Under the pieces are notes generated by a model that did not search any database, was not told the DNA's origin, and saw only the letters and a list, made by a program, of their open reading frames with translations. From NCBI RefSeq assembly GCF_014698795.1, contig NZ_JACJTR010000017.1, positions 62,001 through 126,000 on the forward strand: a DNA stretch of 64,000 nucleotides. The letters run 5' to 3'. Below are positions 26,813-36,626 of the stretch, piece after piece. The first letter of the stretch is position 1, and each line of letters starts with the position of its first letter. Position numbers and translations under genes: made by a program. This stretch comes from Nostoc sp. FACHB-892. GTDB taxonomy: Bacteria > Cyanobacteriota > Cyanobacteriia > Cyanobacteriales > Nostocaceae.

Positions 26813-27625
26813 TCAAGCTTTGGAAACTGGAAACTGCACCTCCGTTACATACGTATCGTTATCTTGCTGGTTGCCACCAATTATATAAACCTCACGGTTA
26901 GGGCCGATAATTTTATAGCCGTTAGCTTCAATCCAAGATACTAGAGCAGCATAAGCTTGGTTAATAGTCTTGTAACTACCGTTGTAAACTAAGCAAGCAA
27001 TTGTTTCCCAGCCTGGTAATTCATATATTTTTATCCGTTCATTGCCTTGTACTGAACTCTCAATTGAAAGTACAGCTTCACCATCGACATCAGACTCTTT
27101 GTATCCTGGATCGTGCCAAATCCCCGCGCAGTAACTTCCTTCTTTAGCTCCTTGCTGCTTGAGATATCCTAATAACTCATCGTAAAGACTACCGACACTT
27201 GGGTAATCTGGTAATATTTCTCTAATCGATACTACTTTGATCGGATCAACTTTTTTCAAAACAACTTCGTAGTTGGGCATACTATCATCCTGTTCAATTT
27301 GCTTGAGTCGCACTTCGACTCTTAATAGCCTTGCGTGTTCCTCTTCAACTAACCTTTGAAGTTCTGCTTGTTTGAGTCGCAGCATTCCGCGAATTTGATC
27401 TGATGGCAAGTTATCTTCTAGTAACTTGGCAATTTGCTCTAGAGAAAAACCCAAGTCTTTGAGTGCTAATATGCGATTGAGTCTTGGTAATTGGTTCGCC
27501 GAATAGTAGCGATAGCCTGTAAAGTGGTCTATATGCGCTGGTTTAAGCAATCCTAGTTGGTCATAGAGGCGTAGTGCTTTCACTGTCACCAGGCTAAGTT
27601 TGGAAAAGTCGCCGATTTTTAGCAT
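26813..27625 (-). CDS. MerR-family regulator with GyrI-like effector domain
   Basis: A 270-residue regulator. The N-terminal MerR winged helix (LKIGDFSKLSLVTVKALRLYDQLGLLKP, then GYRYYSANQL) is followed by a coiled coil (about 80-115), then a GyrI/SOUL-like small-molecule binding domain (about 120-270; VVSIREILPDYPSV, EVYIIGGNQQDNDTYVTEVQFPV). This is the BmrR/BltR layout that senses lipophilic or cationic compounds and activates efflux or detoxification genes. The VOC gene lies 20 bp upstream of it on the same strand, so the two form an operon. Confidence 0.9.
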   Translation of the reverse strand: MLKIGDFSKLSLVTVKALRLYDQLGLLKPAHIDHFTGYRYYSANQLPRLNRILALKDLGFSLEQIAKLLEDNLPSDQIRGMLRLKQAELQRLVEEEHARLLRVEVRLKQIEQDDSMPNYEVVLKKVDPIKVVSIREILPDYPSVGSLYDELLGYLKQQGAKEGSYCAGIWHDPGYKESDVDGEAVLSIESSVQGNERIKIYELPGWETIACLVYNGSYKTINQAYAALVSWIEANGYKIIGPNREVYIIGGNQQDNDTYVTEVQFPVSKA

Positions 27626-27644
27626 TTTTCTTGCTCCTTACTGA

Positions 27645-28058
27645 CTACAACTCAGGCGGCCAATTAGGAGTGTGTGTTAATTCGAGCTTAATGCCATCTG
27701 GGTCTAAAAAGTAGAAAGCATAGTAACTCGGCAAATAATCGTATTCAGCAGGAGGATCTAAAATCTCTACTCCACACTCCATCAGATTTTGGTAAAGCCG
27801 ATCCACTTCTTCTCGACTATCTGCACTAAAAGCTAAATGATGTAATCCAGGAGAATAGCGATCGTGATTTTTATTGAGCGATCGCGGATTTGCTAGGGAA
27901 ATGGTGATCACACCATTATAGCTTGCCCAGAGGATTAAATGCTCTGTTTTTTCTCCTTGTTCATAACCCAAGAATCCAAGTAGAGTATTGTAAAAAGCCT
28001 CAGAACGCTTCAAATTAGATACAGTTAGGGCTATGTGATTGATAGCTCCCAATTTCAT
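27645..28058 (-). CDS. VOC superfamily (glyoxalase/bleomycin-resistance-like) protein
   Basis: A 137-residue protein starting MKLGAINHIALTVSNL. It has paired beta-alpha-beta-beta-beta units: the first with His in INHIALTV, the second with HHLAFSADSREEVDRLY and the end FLDPDGIKLELTHTP carrying the metal-ligand Glu. VOC members include glyoxalase I, dioxygenases and fosfomycin- or bleomycin-resistance proteins; the substrate cannot be told here. A GAGG about 10 nt upstream supports this start over the ATG at 28073. Co-transcription with a drug-sensing MerR regulator suggests a detoxification role. Confidence 0.85.
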   Translation of the reverse strand: MKLGAINHIALTVSNLKRSEAFYNTLLGFLGYEQGEKTEHLILWASYNGVITISLANPRSLNKNHDRYSPGLHHLAFSADSREEVDRLYQNLMECGVEILDPPAEYDYLPSYYAFYFLDPDGIKLELTHTPNWPPEL

Positions 28059-28258
28059 AATTTTTTGCCTCATATCCTTAGCTTTTTAAACTAAACACTA
28101 TCCCGTAAGGGTAGAGTCAAGAGCGATTGGAAAAGCAGTTGTAAAAACCACAACATTGGTTGTCAGCAAATACAACTTTCTTAATTACGAATTACGAATT
28201 ACGAATTACGAATTCCTATTACATGAGATGCTTGTTGATTGATTAGTGAGTTTTGCCA

Positions 28259-29173
28259 ATGTCTGTTGTTTCTGCCATCACTGTTACCGTTCCTGCCACA
28301 ACTGCAAATTTGGGGCCTGGTTTTGATTGCATCGGTGCAGCTTTAAAGCTGTACAACGAGTTTAAGTTTACTCGCCAAGAAGAGGGTGGGTTAACTATTC
28401 ATGTCACTGGTACCGAAGCTGAACGTGTCCAAACTGATGAAAGCAATCTCCTCTACCAAGCCTTTGTCAAGTTCTATCAACATATAGAGCAGACACCGCC
28501 GACTGTGAAAATAGAGATTAAGTTAGATGTGCCGTTGGCGAGGGGTTTGGGTAGTTCGGCGACAGCAATTGTTGGTGGCTTAGTTGCTGCTAATCAACTT
28601 GAAGGTGCAACTCTTTCTCAGTCACAGGTGATGGAGTTAGCGATCGCAATGGAAGGACATCCTGATAATGTAGTTCCAGCTTTGTTGGGAGGATGTCGTC
28701 TTGCTGCTACCAGTGGCGCAGCTTGGGAAATTTGTGATATTCCCTGGCATAAAGATGTTGTACCAGTTATAGCTATTCCTAATTTTGAACTTTCCACTTC
28801 AGAAGCGCGGGGTGTTCTTCCAACTGAAGTGAATCGCGCCGATGCAATTTTTAATACAGCACATTTGGGCTTATTGTTGCGCGGTTTGGAAACTGGTAAC
28901 GGACAATGGCTAAAGACAGCTTTGCAAGATAAGTTGCATCAGCCCTATCGTAAAGCTTTGATTCCTGGTTATGATGCTCTCAACATAGCAGCTGTTAGTG
29001 CTGGTGCTTATGGTATGGTGATTAGTGGTGCGGGGCCGACACTGTTAGCTTTGGCAGATAAATTACACTCAAAGGCTGTGGAGGCGGCGATGTTAGCTGC
29101 TTGGCAAGAAGAAGGAATTACAGCCGAGGTGCGATCGCTTTCTCTCGATACCCAAGGCGCAAAAAGCTTTTAA
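28259..29173 (+). CDS. thrB: Homoserine kinase
   Basis: A GHMP-family kinase of 304 residues that phosphorylates homoserine to O-phosphohomoserine for threonine synthesis. Motif 1 is ATTANLGPGFDCIG at the N-terminus, the ATP-binding motif 2 is PLARGLGSSATAIVGG (about residues 85-100), and motif 3 is GAYGMVISGAGPTLLAL near the C-terminus. Start at ATG 28259 (MSVVSAITVTV). A coiled-coil gene of unknown role follows 42 bp downstream on the same strand. Confidence 0.95.
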   Translation: MSVVSAITVTVPATTANLGPGFDCIGAALKLYNEFKFTRQEEGGLTIHVTGTEAERVQTDESNLLYQAFVKFYQHIEQTPPTVKIEIKLDVPLARGLGSSATAIVGGLVAANQLEGATLSQSQVMELAIAMEGHPDNVVPALLGGCRLAATSGAAWEICDIPWHKDVVPVIAIPNFELSTSEARGVLPTEVNRADAIFNTAHLGLLLRGLETGNGQWLKTALQDKLHQPYRKALIPGYDALNIAAVSAGAYGMVISGAGPTLLALADKLHSKAVEAAMLAAWQEEGITAEVRSLSLDTQGAKSF

Positions 29174-29215
29174 AAAATCCGATGACTATTTTACTCAGCA
29201 CTTAAAACTCGATTT

Positions 29216-29725
29216 ATGGAGCAAATTCAGGATGAAATGGCGGCGCTTAAATCTCAAATTCAGATTCTCCTAGAAGAACGCGCTGCACTCACTATTAATA
29301 ATGTAATCTCTAGCGAGAATGATTCACCCCAAGCAATGGTTGAAGCGTATCGCCGTCAAGCCAGGGAAAATGCCCAATTATCTGTTGAACTACAAGGCAT
29401 AGATGCAGCGATCGCAGCTTTGGAAGGCCAGATAAAACAAAAACAAGGTAAGTTAGTGCGATCGCAAGTTGTATCAAAAGAACTTATCCAACAGCAGGAG
29501 CTAGAAGAAGCCAAAGAAATAGCACAGATTCATGCTCAACGCATTAATCAACTAGCAAGTGAACTGGCAACAGAAGTCCGCCTCCTTAAACGTTGTGCCA
29601 ATGAATTGAGTCCAATGTATTGGCGGATTTATTACAAGCCCTTCATCACTGGGTTTAAGACAATCTCCGTCCCTTATGTCCGCTCTGATGGGGAAGTGTG
29701 GACAATTGTCAACCGGATTGTTTAA
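29216..29725 (+). CDS. Coiled-coil hypothetical protein
   Basis: A 169-residue protein whose first 120 residues are mostly heptad-type helix (MEQIQDEMAALKSQIQILLEERAAL, then LEGQIKQKQGKLVRSQ and ELEEAKEIAQIHAQRINQL). A compact C-terminus follows (YWRIYYKPFITGFKTISVPYVRSDGEVW). No signal peptide or membrane span was seen. I do not recognise a family. It is 42 bp after thrB and probably shares its transcript. Confidence 0.7.
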   Translation: MEQIQDEMAALKSQIQILLEERAALTINNVISSENDSPQAMVEAYRRQARENAQLSVELQGIDAAIAALEGQIKQKQGKLVRSQVVSKELIQQQELEEAKEIAQIHAQRINQLASELATEVRLLKRCANELSPMYWRIYYKPFITGFKTISVPYVRSDGEVWTIVNRIV

Positions 29726-29776
29726 TGGTCAGCCCCAAGTACTTTTAACCTCTCCCCAAACCTCTCTCCTAAGAGA

Positions 29777-29939
29777 CTACGGTGTACACACAAGTCTTTA
29801 AGAGTTGCCCCATAACCTTTTGATCCCCCCAACCCCCCGATAAATTGGCGGGCAAAAACCTCTCAAAGTCCTCCTTTTTAAGGAGGATTTAGGAGGATCT
29901 ACGACATTTTGGTTTTAGAGAGATGTGTGTACAGCGTAG
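29777..29939. mobile_element. 163-bp MITE with 9-bp target-site duplication
   Basis: Terminal inverted repeats CTACGGTGTACACACA (29777-29792) and TGTGTGTACAGCGTAG (29924-29939) match at 15 of 16 positions. The element is flanked by the identical 9-mer CCTAAGAGA at 29768-29776 and 29940-29948, a clear target-site duplication. The core contains CTCAAAGTCCTCC and the palindromic AAGTCCTCCTTTTTAAGGAGG-type block. It is non-coding. Related sequence recurs at about 61761-62060. It sits in another dispersed repeat whose halves (aacctctctcctaagaga / agagaggcttt) rejoin when the element is removed. Confidence 0.85.
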
Positions 29940-30075
29940 CCTAAGAGAAGAGAGGCTTTGAATCTTACTCCCCTTCCCTATAAGGGAAGGGGCTGGGGGT
30001 TAGGTCTATGACTCAACTTAGAAGCGTAGACTAAATAGCCCTGACAATTGGGCTAGAAAATATGACGGTTTTGTA

Positions 30076-30100
30076 ACGGTGGCTTTAGCTGCCGTTTTTT
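30076..30100 (+). terminator. Rho-independent terminator
   Basis: ACGGTGGC (30076-30083) pairs with GCTGCCGT (30088-30095), including two G-U pairs and a TTTA loop, followed by five T. It may end transcripts from the thrB/coiled-coil unit before the second ndhD. Confidence 0.6.
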
Positions 30101-30141
30101 GTTGACGTTGCAAAAGTTTACATTTAGAATGGAATCGGCAA

Positions 30142-30209
30142 AATTCGATAAGTATTTATTCTTATTTATCCTGAGAATTTGGAATTCGATGAGTATATAT
30201 TCTTATCTA
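30142..30209. promoter_or_regulatory. Imperfect direct repeats upstream of the second ndhD
   Basis: AATTCGATAAGTATTTATTC (from 30142) and AATTCGATGAGTATATATTC (from 30183) form a direct repeat with a 41-bp period, about 105-170 bp before the ndhD start. The rest of this 587-bp spacer holds the MITE and a terminator. A regulatory role is a guess. Confidence 0.35.
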
Positions 30210-30312
30210 TGCCAAAAATTTAATATTCTAGGGTTAAGGAATGTTTACAAAAGTATTGATTCCTTAATATAATGAAATTAAAAGCGAGAAGCCAAATTGA
30301 TTGTCAGAAGTG

Positions 30313-31926
30313 ATGAATGCTATTGAATTTCCCTGGCTAACAGCCATAATCCTCTTACCCTTGGTGGCTGCCTTAGCCATTCCCCTAATCCCAGACAAAG
30401 AAGGTAAAACTGTCCGGTGGTATGGTCTGGGAGTTGCGATCGCCGACTTTGCACTGATGATTTATGCCTTTTGGTATAAATACGACTTCCAAAGTTCAAG
30501 ACTTCAATTTGTAGAAAACTATCCTTGGATACCGCAGTTAGGTTTGCATTGGGCTGTGGGGGTTGATGGTTTATCGATGCCCTTGCTGCTTCTAACAGGC
30601 TTAATAAATACCCTCGCAATATTCGCGGCTTGGAAAGTTACTACCAAGCCGCGATTATTTTATGGTTTGATGTTAGCGATGTACAGCGCCCAACTTGGCG
30701 TATTTGTCGCCCAAGATTTGCTGCTGTTCTTCCTAATGTGGGAAATCGAATTAGTGCCGGTTTACCTGCTGATTTCCATTTGGGGAGGACAAAACCGCCG
30801 TTATGCGGCTACCAAGTTCATTCTCTACACCGCCGCCGCATCAATATTTATCTTGATTGCCGGTTTTGCAATGGCATTCTCTGGAGATACCGTCACCTTC
30901 GACATGGCGACTCTGGGAATGAAAGAATACCCCAAAACCTTGGAATTGTTGGTTTATGCAGGTTTCTTAATTGCCTTCGGTGTAAAATTACCGATTTTCC
31001 CTTTACACACTTGGCTACCTGATGCCCACGGTGAAGCATCAGCACCCGGTTCGATGATTTTGGCTGGTGTTTTGTTAAAAATGGGTGGTTATGCCCTCAT
31101 CCGCTTCAATGTGGAAATGTTACCCAATGCTCATGTGACTTTTGCCCCAGTGCTGGCAATTTTGGGTGTGGTTAACATTGTCTACGGTGCTTGCTGTGCC
31201 TTTGCCCAAACCAATCTCAAACGCCGCTTGGCTTACTCTTCAATTGCCCACATGGGGTTTGTGCTGATTGGGATTGCCTCTTACACAGAACTAGGTATAA
31301 GCGGTGCAGTGTTACAGATGGTTTCCCACGGCTTGATTGCTGCTAGCTTGTTCTTCCTGTCTGGCGTAACTTACGATCGCACCCACACCTTGATGATGGA
31401 TAAAATGGGTGGAATGGCAAAGGTAATGCCCAAAACCTTTGCTCTGTTTACCATCGGTTCAATGGCTTCTCTCGCTTTACCCGGAATGAGTGGTTTTGTG
31501 GGTGAGTTGATGGTATTTCTGGGTATCGCCACCAGTGATGTTTATAGTTCCAGCTTCAAAATTGTAGTCGTGCTACTGTCAGCAGTTGGCGTGATTTTGA
31601 CACCTATTTATTTACTGTCGATGCTGCGTCAAGTGTTTTACGGCGAACAAAGTCAAGAGTTGTACTTGGATGCTTTAATATCTGATGTCAAACCCCGCGA
31701 AATATTTATTACCGCTTGTTTGCTGCTGCCAATCATCGGTATCGGGTTTTATCCCAAATTGGCAACGCAGACTTATGATGTGAAGGCAGTAGAATTAGCC
31801 GCCCATGCTCGTGAAGTTCTACCAGTTGTTGCTCATCAGCAACCATCAAGTCTGTACTCGCGGATTTTATCTGCACCAACATTGGCTACTTCTGAAGTTG
31901 AAAGTTCGATTAATATTTCTGAGTAA
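30313..31926 (+). CDS. ndhD: NAD(P)H-quinone oxidoreductase subunit 4 (NdhD), second copy
   Basis: A 537-residue paralogue of the copy at 24992, with the same helices and motifs: [46 protein letters not shown] and [19 protein letters not shown]. Start is ATG 30313 ([13 protein letters not shown]), which lines up with [13 protein letters not shown] of the other copy; a TTG four codons earlier is unlikely. The loop before the last helices is short ([22 protein letters not shown]). This form resembles the widely conserved NdhD1, which serves respiration and cyclic electron flow. No other ndh genes are adjacent. Confidence 0.94.
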   Translation: MNAIEFPWLTAIILLPLVAALAIPLIPDKEGKTVRWYGLGVAIADFALMIYAFWYKYDFQSSRLQFVENYPWIPQLGLHWAVGVDGLSMPLLLLTGLINTLAIFAAWKVTTKPRLFYGLMLAMYSAQLGVFVAQDLLLFFLMWEIELVPVYLLISIWGGQNRRYAATKFILYTAAASIFILIAGFAMAFSGDTVTFDMATLGMKEYPKTLELLVYAGFLIAFGVKLPIFPLHTWLPDAHGEASAPGSMILAGVLLKMGGYALIRFNVEMLPNAHVTFAPVLAILGVVNIVYGACCAFAQTNLKRRLAYSSIAHMGFVLIGIASYTELGISGAVLQMVSHGLIAASLFFLSGVTYDRTHTLMMDKMGGMAKVMPKTFALFTIGSMASLALPGMSGFVGELMVFLGIATSDVYSSSFKIVVVLLSAVGVILTPIYLLSMLRQVFYGEQSQELYLDALISDVKPREIFITACLLLPIIGIGFYPKLATQTYDVKAVELAAHAREVLPVVAHQQPSSLYSRILSAPTLATSEVESSINISE

Positions 31927-31980
31927 ATTAACTTCCCATTAAGGGGTCTGCAAGTAAATTCTAAATTATTAGGGCAATAA

Positions 31981-32004
31981 AGGGGTAGTTATCTAACTAC
32001 CCCT
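31981..32004 (+). terminator. Terminator downstream of ndhD
   Basis: AGGGGTAGTT (31981-31990) and AACTACCCCT (31995-32004) form a perfect 10-bp stem with a 4-nt loop, 54 bp after the ndhD stop. It also faces the end of the convergent SDR gene. A T-rich stretch (ttttggcttttt) follows. Confidence 0.7.
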
Positions 32005-32070
32005 AACATTTTGGCTTTTTGGAGGGGCGATCAGGTGCGATTGCTTGTATTTCCCGACCTAGAAATAAAA

Positions 32071-32784
32071 CTAAATAGCAGAAGAATAGGCTTCATCCAC
32101 CTTCAAAGTTGTGCCTGTAATAAACTTGGCATCATCAGAAATCAGAAAAGCAATTATTTTAGCAAACTCTGCATAGGTAGTAGGACGACCAAGCATCAAA
32201 TCCGAAGGCACATTCCATCCCTCTAACTCTGCGATTGAATCTGCGACAAAAAAAGGCGCTACGGAAACCATGCGAATTCTATCTGCTTTGTAACGTTTGG
32301 CATAAAGTTTTGTAAACCCTTCCATTGCGGCGCGGAGTGTACCGCTAAAGGGTGTCCCTAATTCTGGTTCATGGGAGTCACACGCGGAAATATTCACGAT
32401 GACACCGCCTCCTGAATATTGCATTGCTTCTGTAACTAGTTTGGCGATGCGGACAACACTCAAAAACAGCATTTCAAAGTTTTCTATCCACATTTCATCA
32501 GAAATAGATAGTAAATCTGGTCGGGGTGGATCTCCAAAACTATTTACTACTGCATCAATACGACCTAATTGAGTTAAAGTTGTCTCTACTAATCGCTGTA
32601 AGTCTTGAAAATTAGTAATTGATCCTTGAGTAGCAATACCGCCCAATTCATCTGCTAAATCCAGAATCTGTGGCGATCGCGCCATCAGTGAAACCCTATA
32701 ACCCTGCGCTGCTAACTCTCGCGCGCAACCTGCGCCAATCCCTCGACTAGCAGCCGTAATAATCGCTACTTTTTGTGAATCCAT
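32071..32784 (-). CDS. Short-chain dehydrogenase/reductase
   Basis: A 237-residue classical-size SDR. The Rossmann motif is TAASRGIGAGCARELA near the N-terminus, with VNSFGD in the NAG position. The catalytic Ser-Tyr-Lys is atypical: VNISACDS provides a Ser, but the usual YxxxK is replaced around GTLRAAMEGFTKLYAKR, so activity is uncertain. It is the last gene of a five-gene minus-strand cluster (32071-35880), 17 bp after the ABM-domain gene. Cofactor is probably NADP(H), given the Arg after the glycine-rich loop. Confidence 0.85.
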   Translation of the reverse strand: MDSQKVAIITAASRGIGAGCARELAAQGYRVSLMARSPQILDLADELGGIATQGSITNFQDLQRLVETTLTQLGRIDAVVNSFGDPPRPDLLSISDEMWIENFEMLFLSVVRIAKLVTEAMQYSGGGVIVNISACDSHEPELGTPFSGTLRAAMEGFTKLYAKRYKADRIRMVSVAPFFVADSIAELEGWNVPSDLMLGRPTTYAEFAKIIAFLISDDAKFITGTTLKVDEAYSSAI

Positions 32785-32801
32785 ATAAGTAATTTAAATT
32801 C

Positions 32802-33368
32802 CTAAACTTTTCGTAATTTAGGATATAGCCAAGAACTAAACAAACGGCTAACTTTAGGCATGACAACATAGGTTAATAGCAAAACCATAGTAATGGTAAT
32901 GATCAACGAAATAATTAAGGGAGGTAAGCCGCGAAGCAGGGGCGTTATAAATGTATTCAACAAATTAATCAACACAAATACAGCTCCCCAAGTTAACAAT
33001 GCTGTTTTATAGCGTGGTGGAGTTTTCAGTGGTTGACCGGGAAGAGAAAACCAAGCTTCTAATCCACAGATTTGTTGAACATCAGGATCAGATTCAACCA
33101 AATGTTTACCTTGATTCAGCCAATATTCGCGATCGCGCGATGTCATCCACGCCTTTAAATTTTCATAACCGTCAAACCGGAAGATGATCACATATTCATT
33201 TCGCACTCCAAGTTGGGGACGAATCACGTTTGTTCCCAGATGACCTATATAGGTTCTGGCAACTCTGGTAATATCTTTCAACCAAGCCTCGTAAGCGCTT
33301 TCGCATCCTGGCTTTACAACTTGTGTAATGACCACGGTTACAAATTGCTCGTCCTGTTCCATCTCCAT
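32802..33368 (-). CDS. Antibiotic biosynthesis monooxygenase (ABM) domain protein with C-terminal membrane helices
   Basis: A 188-residue protein. Residues 1-110 form a dimeric ferredoxin-like ABM domain (VTVVITQVVKPGCESAYEAWL, then YVIIFRFDGYENLKAWMTS), followed by two transmembrane helices at about 125-143 and 148-170 and a short basic tail. ABM domains occur in cofactor-free monooxygenases and heme-degrading enzymes but also in proteins of unknown function; the membrane-anchored form is conserved among cyanobacteria and proteobacteria. It is within the redox cluster, 64 bp after the SMP-30-like gene. Confidence 0.85.
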   Translation of the reverse strand: MEMEQDEQFVTVVITQVVKPGCESAYEAWLKDITRVARTYIGHLGTNVIRPQLGVRNEYVIIFRFDGYENLKAWMTSRDREYWLNQGKHLVESDPDVQQICGLEAWFSLPGQPLKTPPRYKTALLTWGAVFVLINLLNTFITPLLRGLPPLIISLIITITMVLLLTYVVMPKVSRLFSSWLYPKLRKV

Positions 33369-33432
33369 TAGTTATGTCACCATCAAGTTAATAGTTGTAA
33401 GTTTTTGCAACCGTAGCATGGTTGAGTCATTC

Positions 33433-34356
<924 letters not shown>

Positions 34357-35103
34357 CTACCATTGTAATTGAATGGGGCCACCAAACTTTCGCATCTCTG
34401 CAAACAACAATCCTTGCGCTCCCCCATCGGGAAGTGTTGCTAAATAGACAGCAGTTTCGGCTCCTTCTTCTGCCGTGAACGGGGCATCATCTCCCCCCAT
34501 GTCTGTCTTCATCCAACCCGGAGAATAGGCATTTACGAGAATATTAGTACCTTGGAGTTCCTTGGCAAGAAGCACAGTTAGTCCATTTACCCCCACCTTT
34601 GAGAGTCGATAAGAAGGCGCTAAAGGGTAGTAATCAGTGGGAACTGATGTTAGAGATGCCATTTCCGTTGAGATATTGACAATGCGACCGTAGTTTTGCA
34701 TCTTCATCAACGGAATTAATGCTTGAGAAATTCTGAGTACCGCTAGAACATTGGTTTCAAAGGTCGATCGCATCGTTTCCAGTTCCACAGTTAGTAAGCT
34801 GGACTCCTCCGGCTTAGTTGTGGGATTTACGCCTGCATTATTGACCAGAATATCTACCTTGCCGTAAGTTTCACGCAGCCACTCTGTAAACTGTTGCACA
34901 CTTCCATCATTCGTGACATCCAGCGTGTGATAGTCAACATCAAGCCCTTCATTGGTAAGCTGCCCTTTAGCAGCAAGACCATCTGTTTCATTACGACTCG
35001 TCAGAATTACGCGGTTGCCAATTTGGGATAATTGACGGGAAATAGCATAGCCTAGCCCTCGATTACTGCCTGTTACCACAGCAATCCTTTTTTGAGTCGT
35101 CAT
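34357..35103 (-). CDS. Short-chain dehydrogenase/reductase (carbonyl-reductase-like)
   Basis: A 248-residue SDR with TGSNRGLGYAISRQL, NNAGVNP, NISTEMAS (catalytic Ser region) and the catalytic YRLSKVGVN (Tyr-x3-Lys), then YSPGWMKTDMGG. The pattern, TGSNRGLG with WMKTDM, is typical of the NADPH carbonyl-reductase-like SDRs. It is the second gene of the five-gene cluster, 97 bp after the F420-type reductase gene and 6 bp before the SMP-30-like gene. Confidence 0.9.
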   Translation of the reverse strand: MTTQKRIAVVTGSNRGLGYAISRQLSQIGNRVILTSRNETDGLAAKGQLTNEGLDVDYHTLDVTNDGSVQQFTEWLRETYGKVDILVNNAGVNPTTKPEESSLLTVELETMRSTFETNVLAVLRISQALIPLMKMQNYGRIVNISTEMASLTSVPTDYYPLAPSYRLSKVGVNGLTVLLAKELQGTNILVNAYSPGWMKTDMGGDDAPFTAEEGAETAVYLATLPDGGAQGLLFAEMRKFGGPIQLQW

Positions 35104-35199
35104 TTTTATGACCTTAAAACTGCTTTTGATTTTACTGTACTGAGATGCAATGAATTAAGCAAGTCGGTTGCAGCAATGTATTCAATCAATGATTTTGAC

Positions 35200-35880
35200 T
35201 TACTTCAAACTCGAAGCTTGTCGTCCACCTAAGCGTTGTTCTGACGCTGTAGGTAAGACATTGACAGAGATAGTTGCATAAACACCTTGTTTTTGACCAA
35301 TCATGATCAGGCGAATAAAATCTCCTAAGCCTTCTACCAATCGAGCATTACGTAAAACACCAGAATCTACTGCTAAAAATCCGATTTCTTGGGCAAGTCC
35401 CATCACTATTTTTCTGGCTTGTTCATCATCTCCTGCAACAAAAACAGAAACTCCATAATCCTTTAGTGGTTCAGGTGCTAATTCAAAGACTTCCTGCGCC
35501 ATCGTATTAAAAGCTTTTACCACCCGCGCTTGAGGTATATCTTTAGCAAGCTTTTCGGCTAGAGATTCTACTATTGGTGGATAAGCAAATCCTTCAGGAA
35601 TATCCTGATTATTGCAATCAATAATAATTTTATTGTTGAGAACTTCAGGATGAGAAAGCAACTGTTTTGGCATAATGCTGCGTACTGTCCACAAAATTAC
35701 ATCAGCAAACGCCGCCGCCTGATCATTTGTACCACCTTGCGTTCCGCGTCCGGCGAACTCTGCTGTTGCTTTTCCTTTTTCGGCATCACGAGAGCCAAAA
35801 AATACTTCATGCCCCTGCTCTGCCCAGAGTATACCTAGAGAGCGCCCCATGTTTCCACTGCCAATAATTCCAATCTTCAT
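35200..35880 (-). CDS. NADPH-dependent F420 reductase-like Rossmann protein
   Basis: A 226-residue protein with the dinucleotide-binding motif IGIIGSGNMGRSLG at the N-terminus, then FFGSRDAEKG (a preference for NADP is suggested by SR after the beta-2 strand), and KAFNTMAQEVFEL. This is the NpdG/FNO-like family; in bacteria lacking F420 such proteins are often ferric or quinone reductases with unknown substrates. It is probably the first gene of the redox cluster. It is divergent from the Uma2 gene, with a 73-bp spacer holding both promoters. Confidence 0.87.
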   Translation of the reverse strand: MKIGIIGSGNMGRSLGILWAEQGHEVFFGSRDAEKGKATAEFAGRGTQGGTNDQAAAFADVILWTVRSIMPKQLLSHPEVLNNKIIIDCNNQDIPEGFAYPPIVESLAEKLAKDIPQARVVKAFNTMAQEVFELAPEPLKDYGVSVFVAGDDEQARKIVMGLAQEIGFLAVDSGVLRNARLVEGLGDFIRLIMIGQKQGVYATISVNVLPTASEQRLGGRQASSLK

Positions 35881-35953
35881 GAGTTAACCCTCATTCCACC
35901 GTAGATTGTGAAAAGATTATAGTTAAAGCAGGTGAAGTAGCCACAAAGCCATT

Positions 35954-36580
35954 ATGACCACCAACTTACCTGTAGCCACAGAAATTATACCAGTGGTTTT
36001 GCAATTGCAACCTGCGATGTCTACGACGGGCTACGCCTACGCACTAACCGACGACCAGTTTTATGAACTTTGTCAACTAAACGGTGATTTTCGCATCGAA
36101 CGTAATGCTGTGAGAGAATTAGTGATTATGTCTCTAACAGATGCGGAAACTAGCCAACGTAACTTTGAAATTATTGGTCAGTTAGGTATTTGGACAAAGC
36201 AAAATGTTACAGGTGTAGGGTTTGGTTCGAGTGGTGGGTTTACTTTGCCGAATGGTGCGGTGCGTTCTCCAGATGCGGCGTGGATAAAACGCGATCGCTG
36301 GGAAGCCATACCACCAGAACTGCGAAAAAAATTTGCACCGATTTGTCCTGAGTTTGTGATTGAATTGCGTTCTGAAAGCGATCGCTTGCAAGTTTTACAA
36401 GATAAGATGCAAGAGTATATTGATAATGGCACGCAACTTGGTTGGTTAATTGATAGAAAACAGCACCGAGTTTTTATTTATCGTCCTAATATTGCAGTTG
36501 AACAACTAGATAATCCTAAGACACTTTATGGTGAACCTTTGCTACTTGGGTTTGTTTTGGATTTAAGTCAGGTTTGGTAG
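35954..36580 (+). CDS. Uma2 family (DUF820) PD-(D/E)XK nuclease-like protein
   Basis: A 208-residue member of the Uma2 family, greatly expanded in filamentous cyanobacteria. Seen are the N-terminal LTDDQFYELCQLNGDFRIE, a mid-domain RSPDAAWIKRDRW and a PEFVIELRSESDRLQVLQDKMQEYIDNG block that carries the Glu of the nuclease core. Residues about 21-30 (AMSTTGYAYA) are encoded by a dispersed repeat inserted in frame. The biological role of Uma2 proteins is not established. XisH and XisI genes follow on the same strand. Confidence 0.9.
   Translation: MTTNLPVATEIIPVVLQLQPAMSTTGYAYALTDDQFYELCQLNGDFRIERNAVRELVIMSLTDAETSQRNFEIIGQLGIWTKQNVTGVGFGSSGGFTLPNGAVRSPDAAWIKRDRWEAIPPELRKKFAPICPEFVIELRSESDRLQVLQDKMQEYIDNGTQLGWLIDRKQHRVFIYRPNIAVEQLDNPKTLYGEPLLLGFVLDLSQVW
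36014..36043 (+). repeat. Dispersed 30-bp repeat inserted in frame in the Uma2 gene
   Basis: The word GCGATGTCTACGACGGGC followed by TACGCCTACGCA also occurs at 46976-47004 and, truncated, at 49626-49646. Here it adds ten codons (AMSTTGYAYA) to the Uma2 coding sequence without breaking it. Family members otherwise go from a variable N-terminus straight into the LTDDQF-type helix. Confidence 0.8.
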
Positions 36581-36626
36581 GGAGTAATCTAGTTTTATAG
36601 TACCGAAATCAAAATTCTAGGAATCT

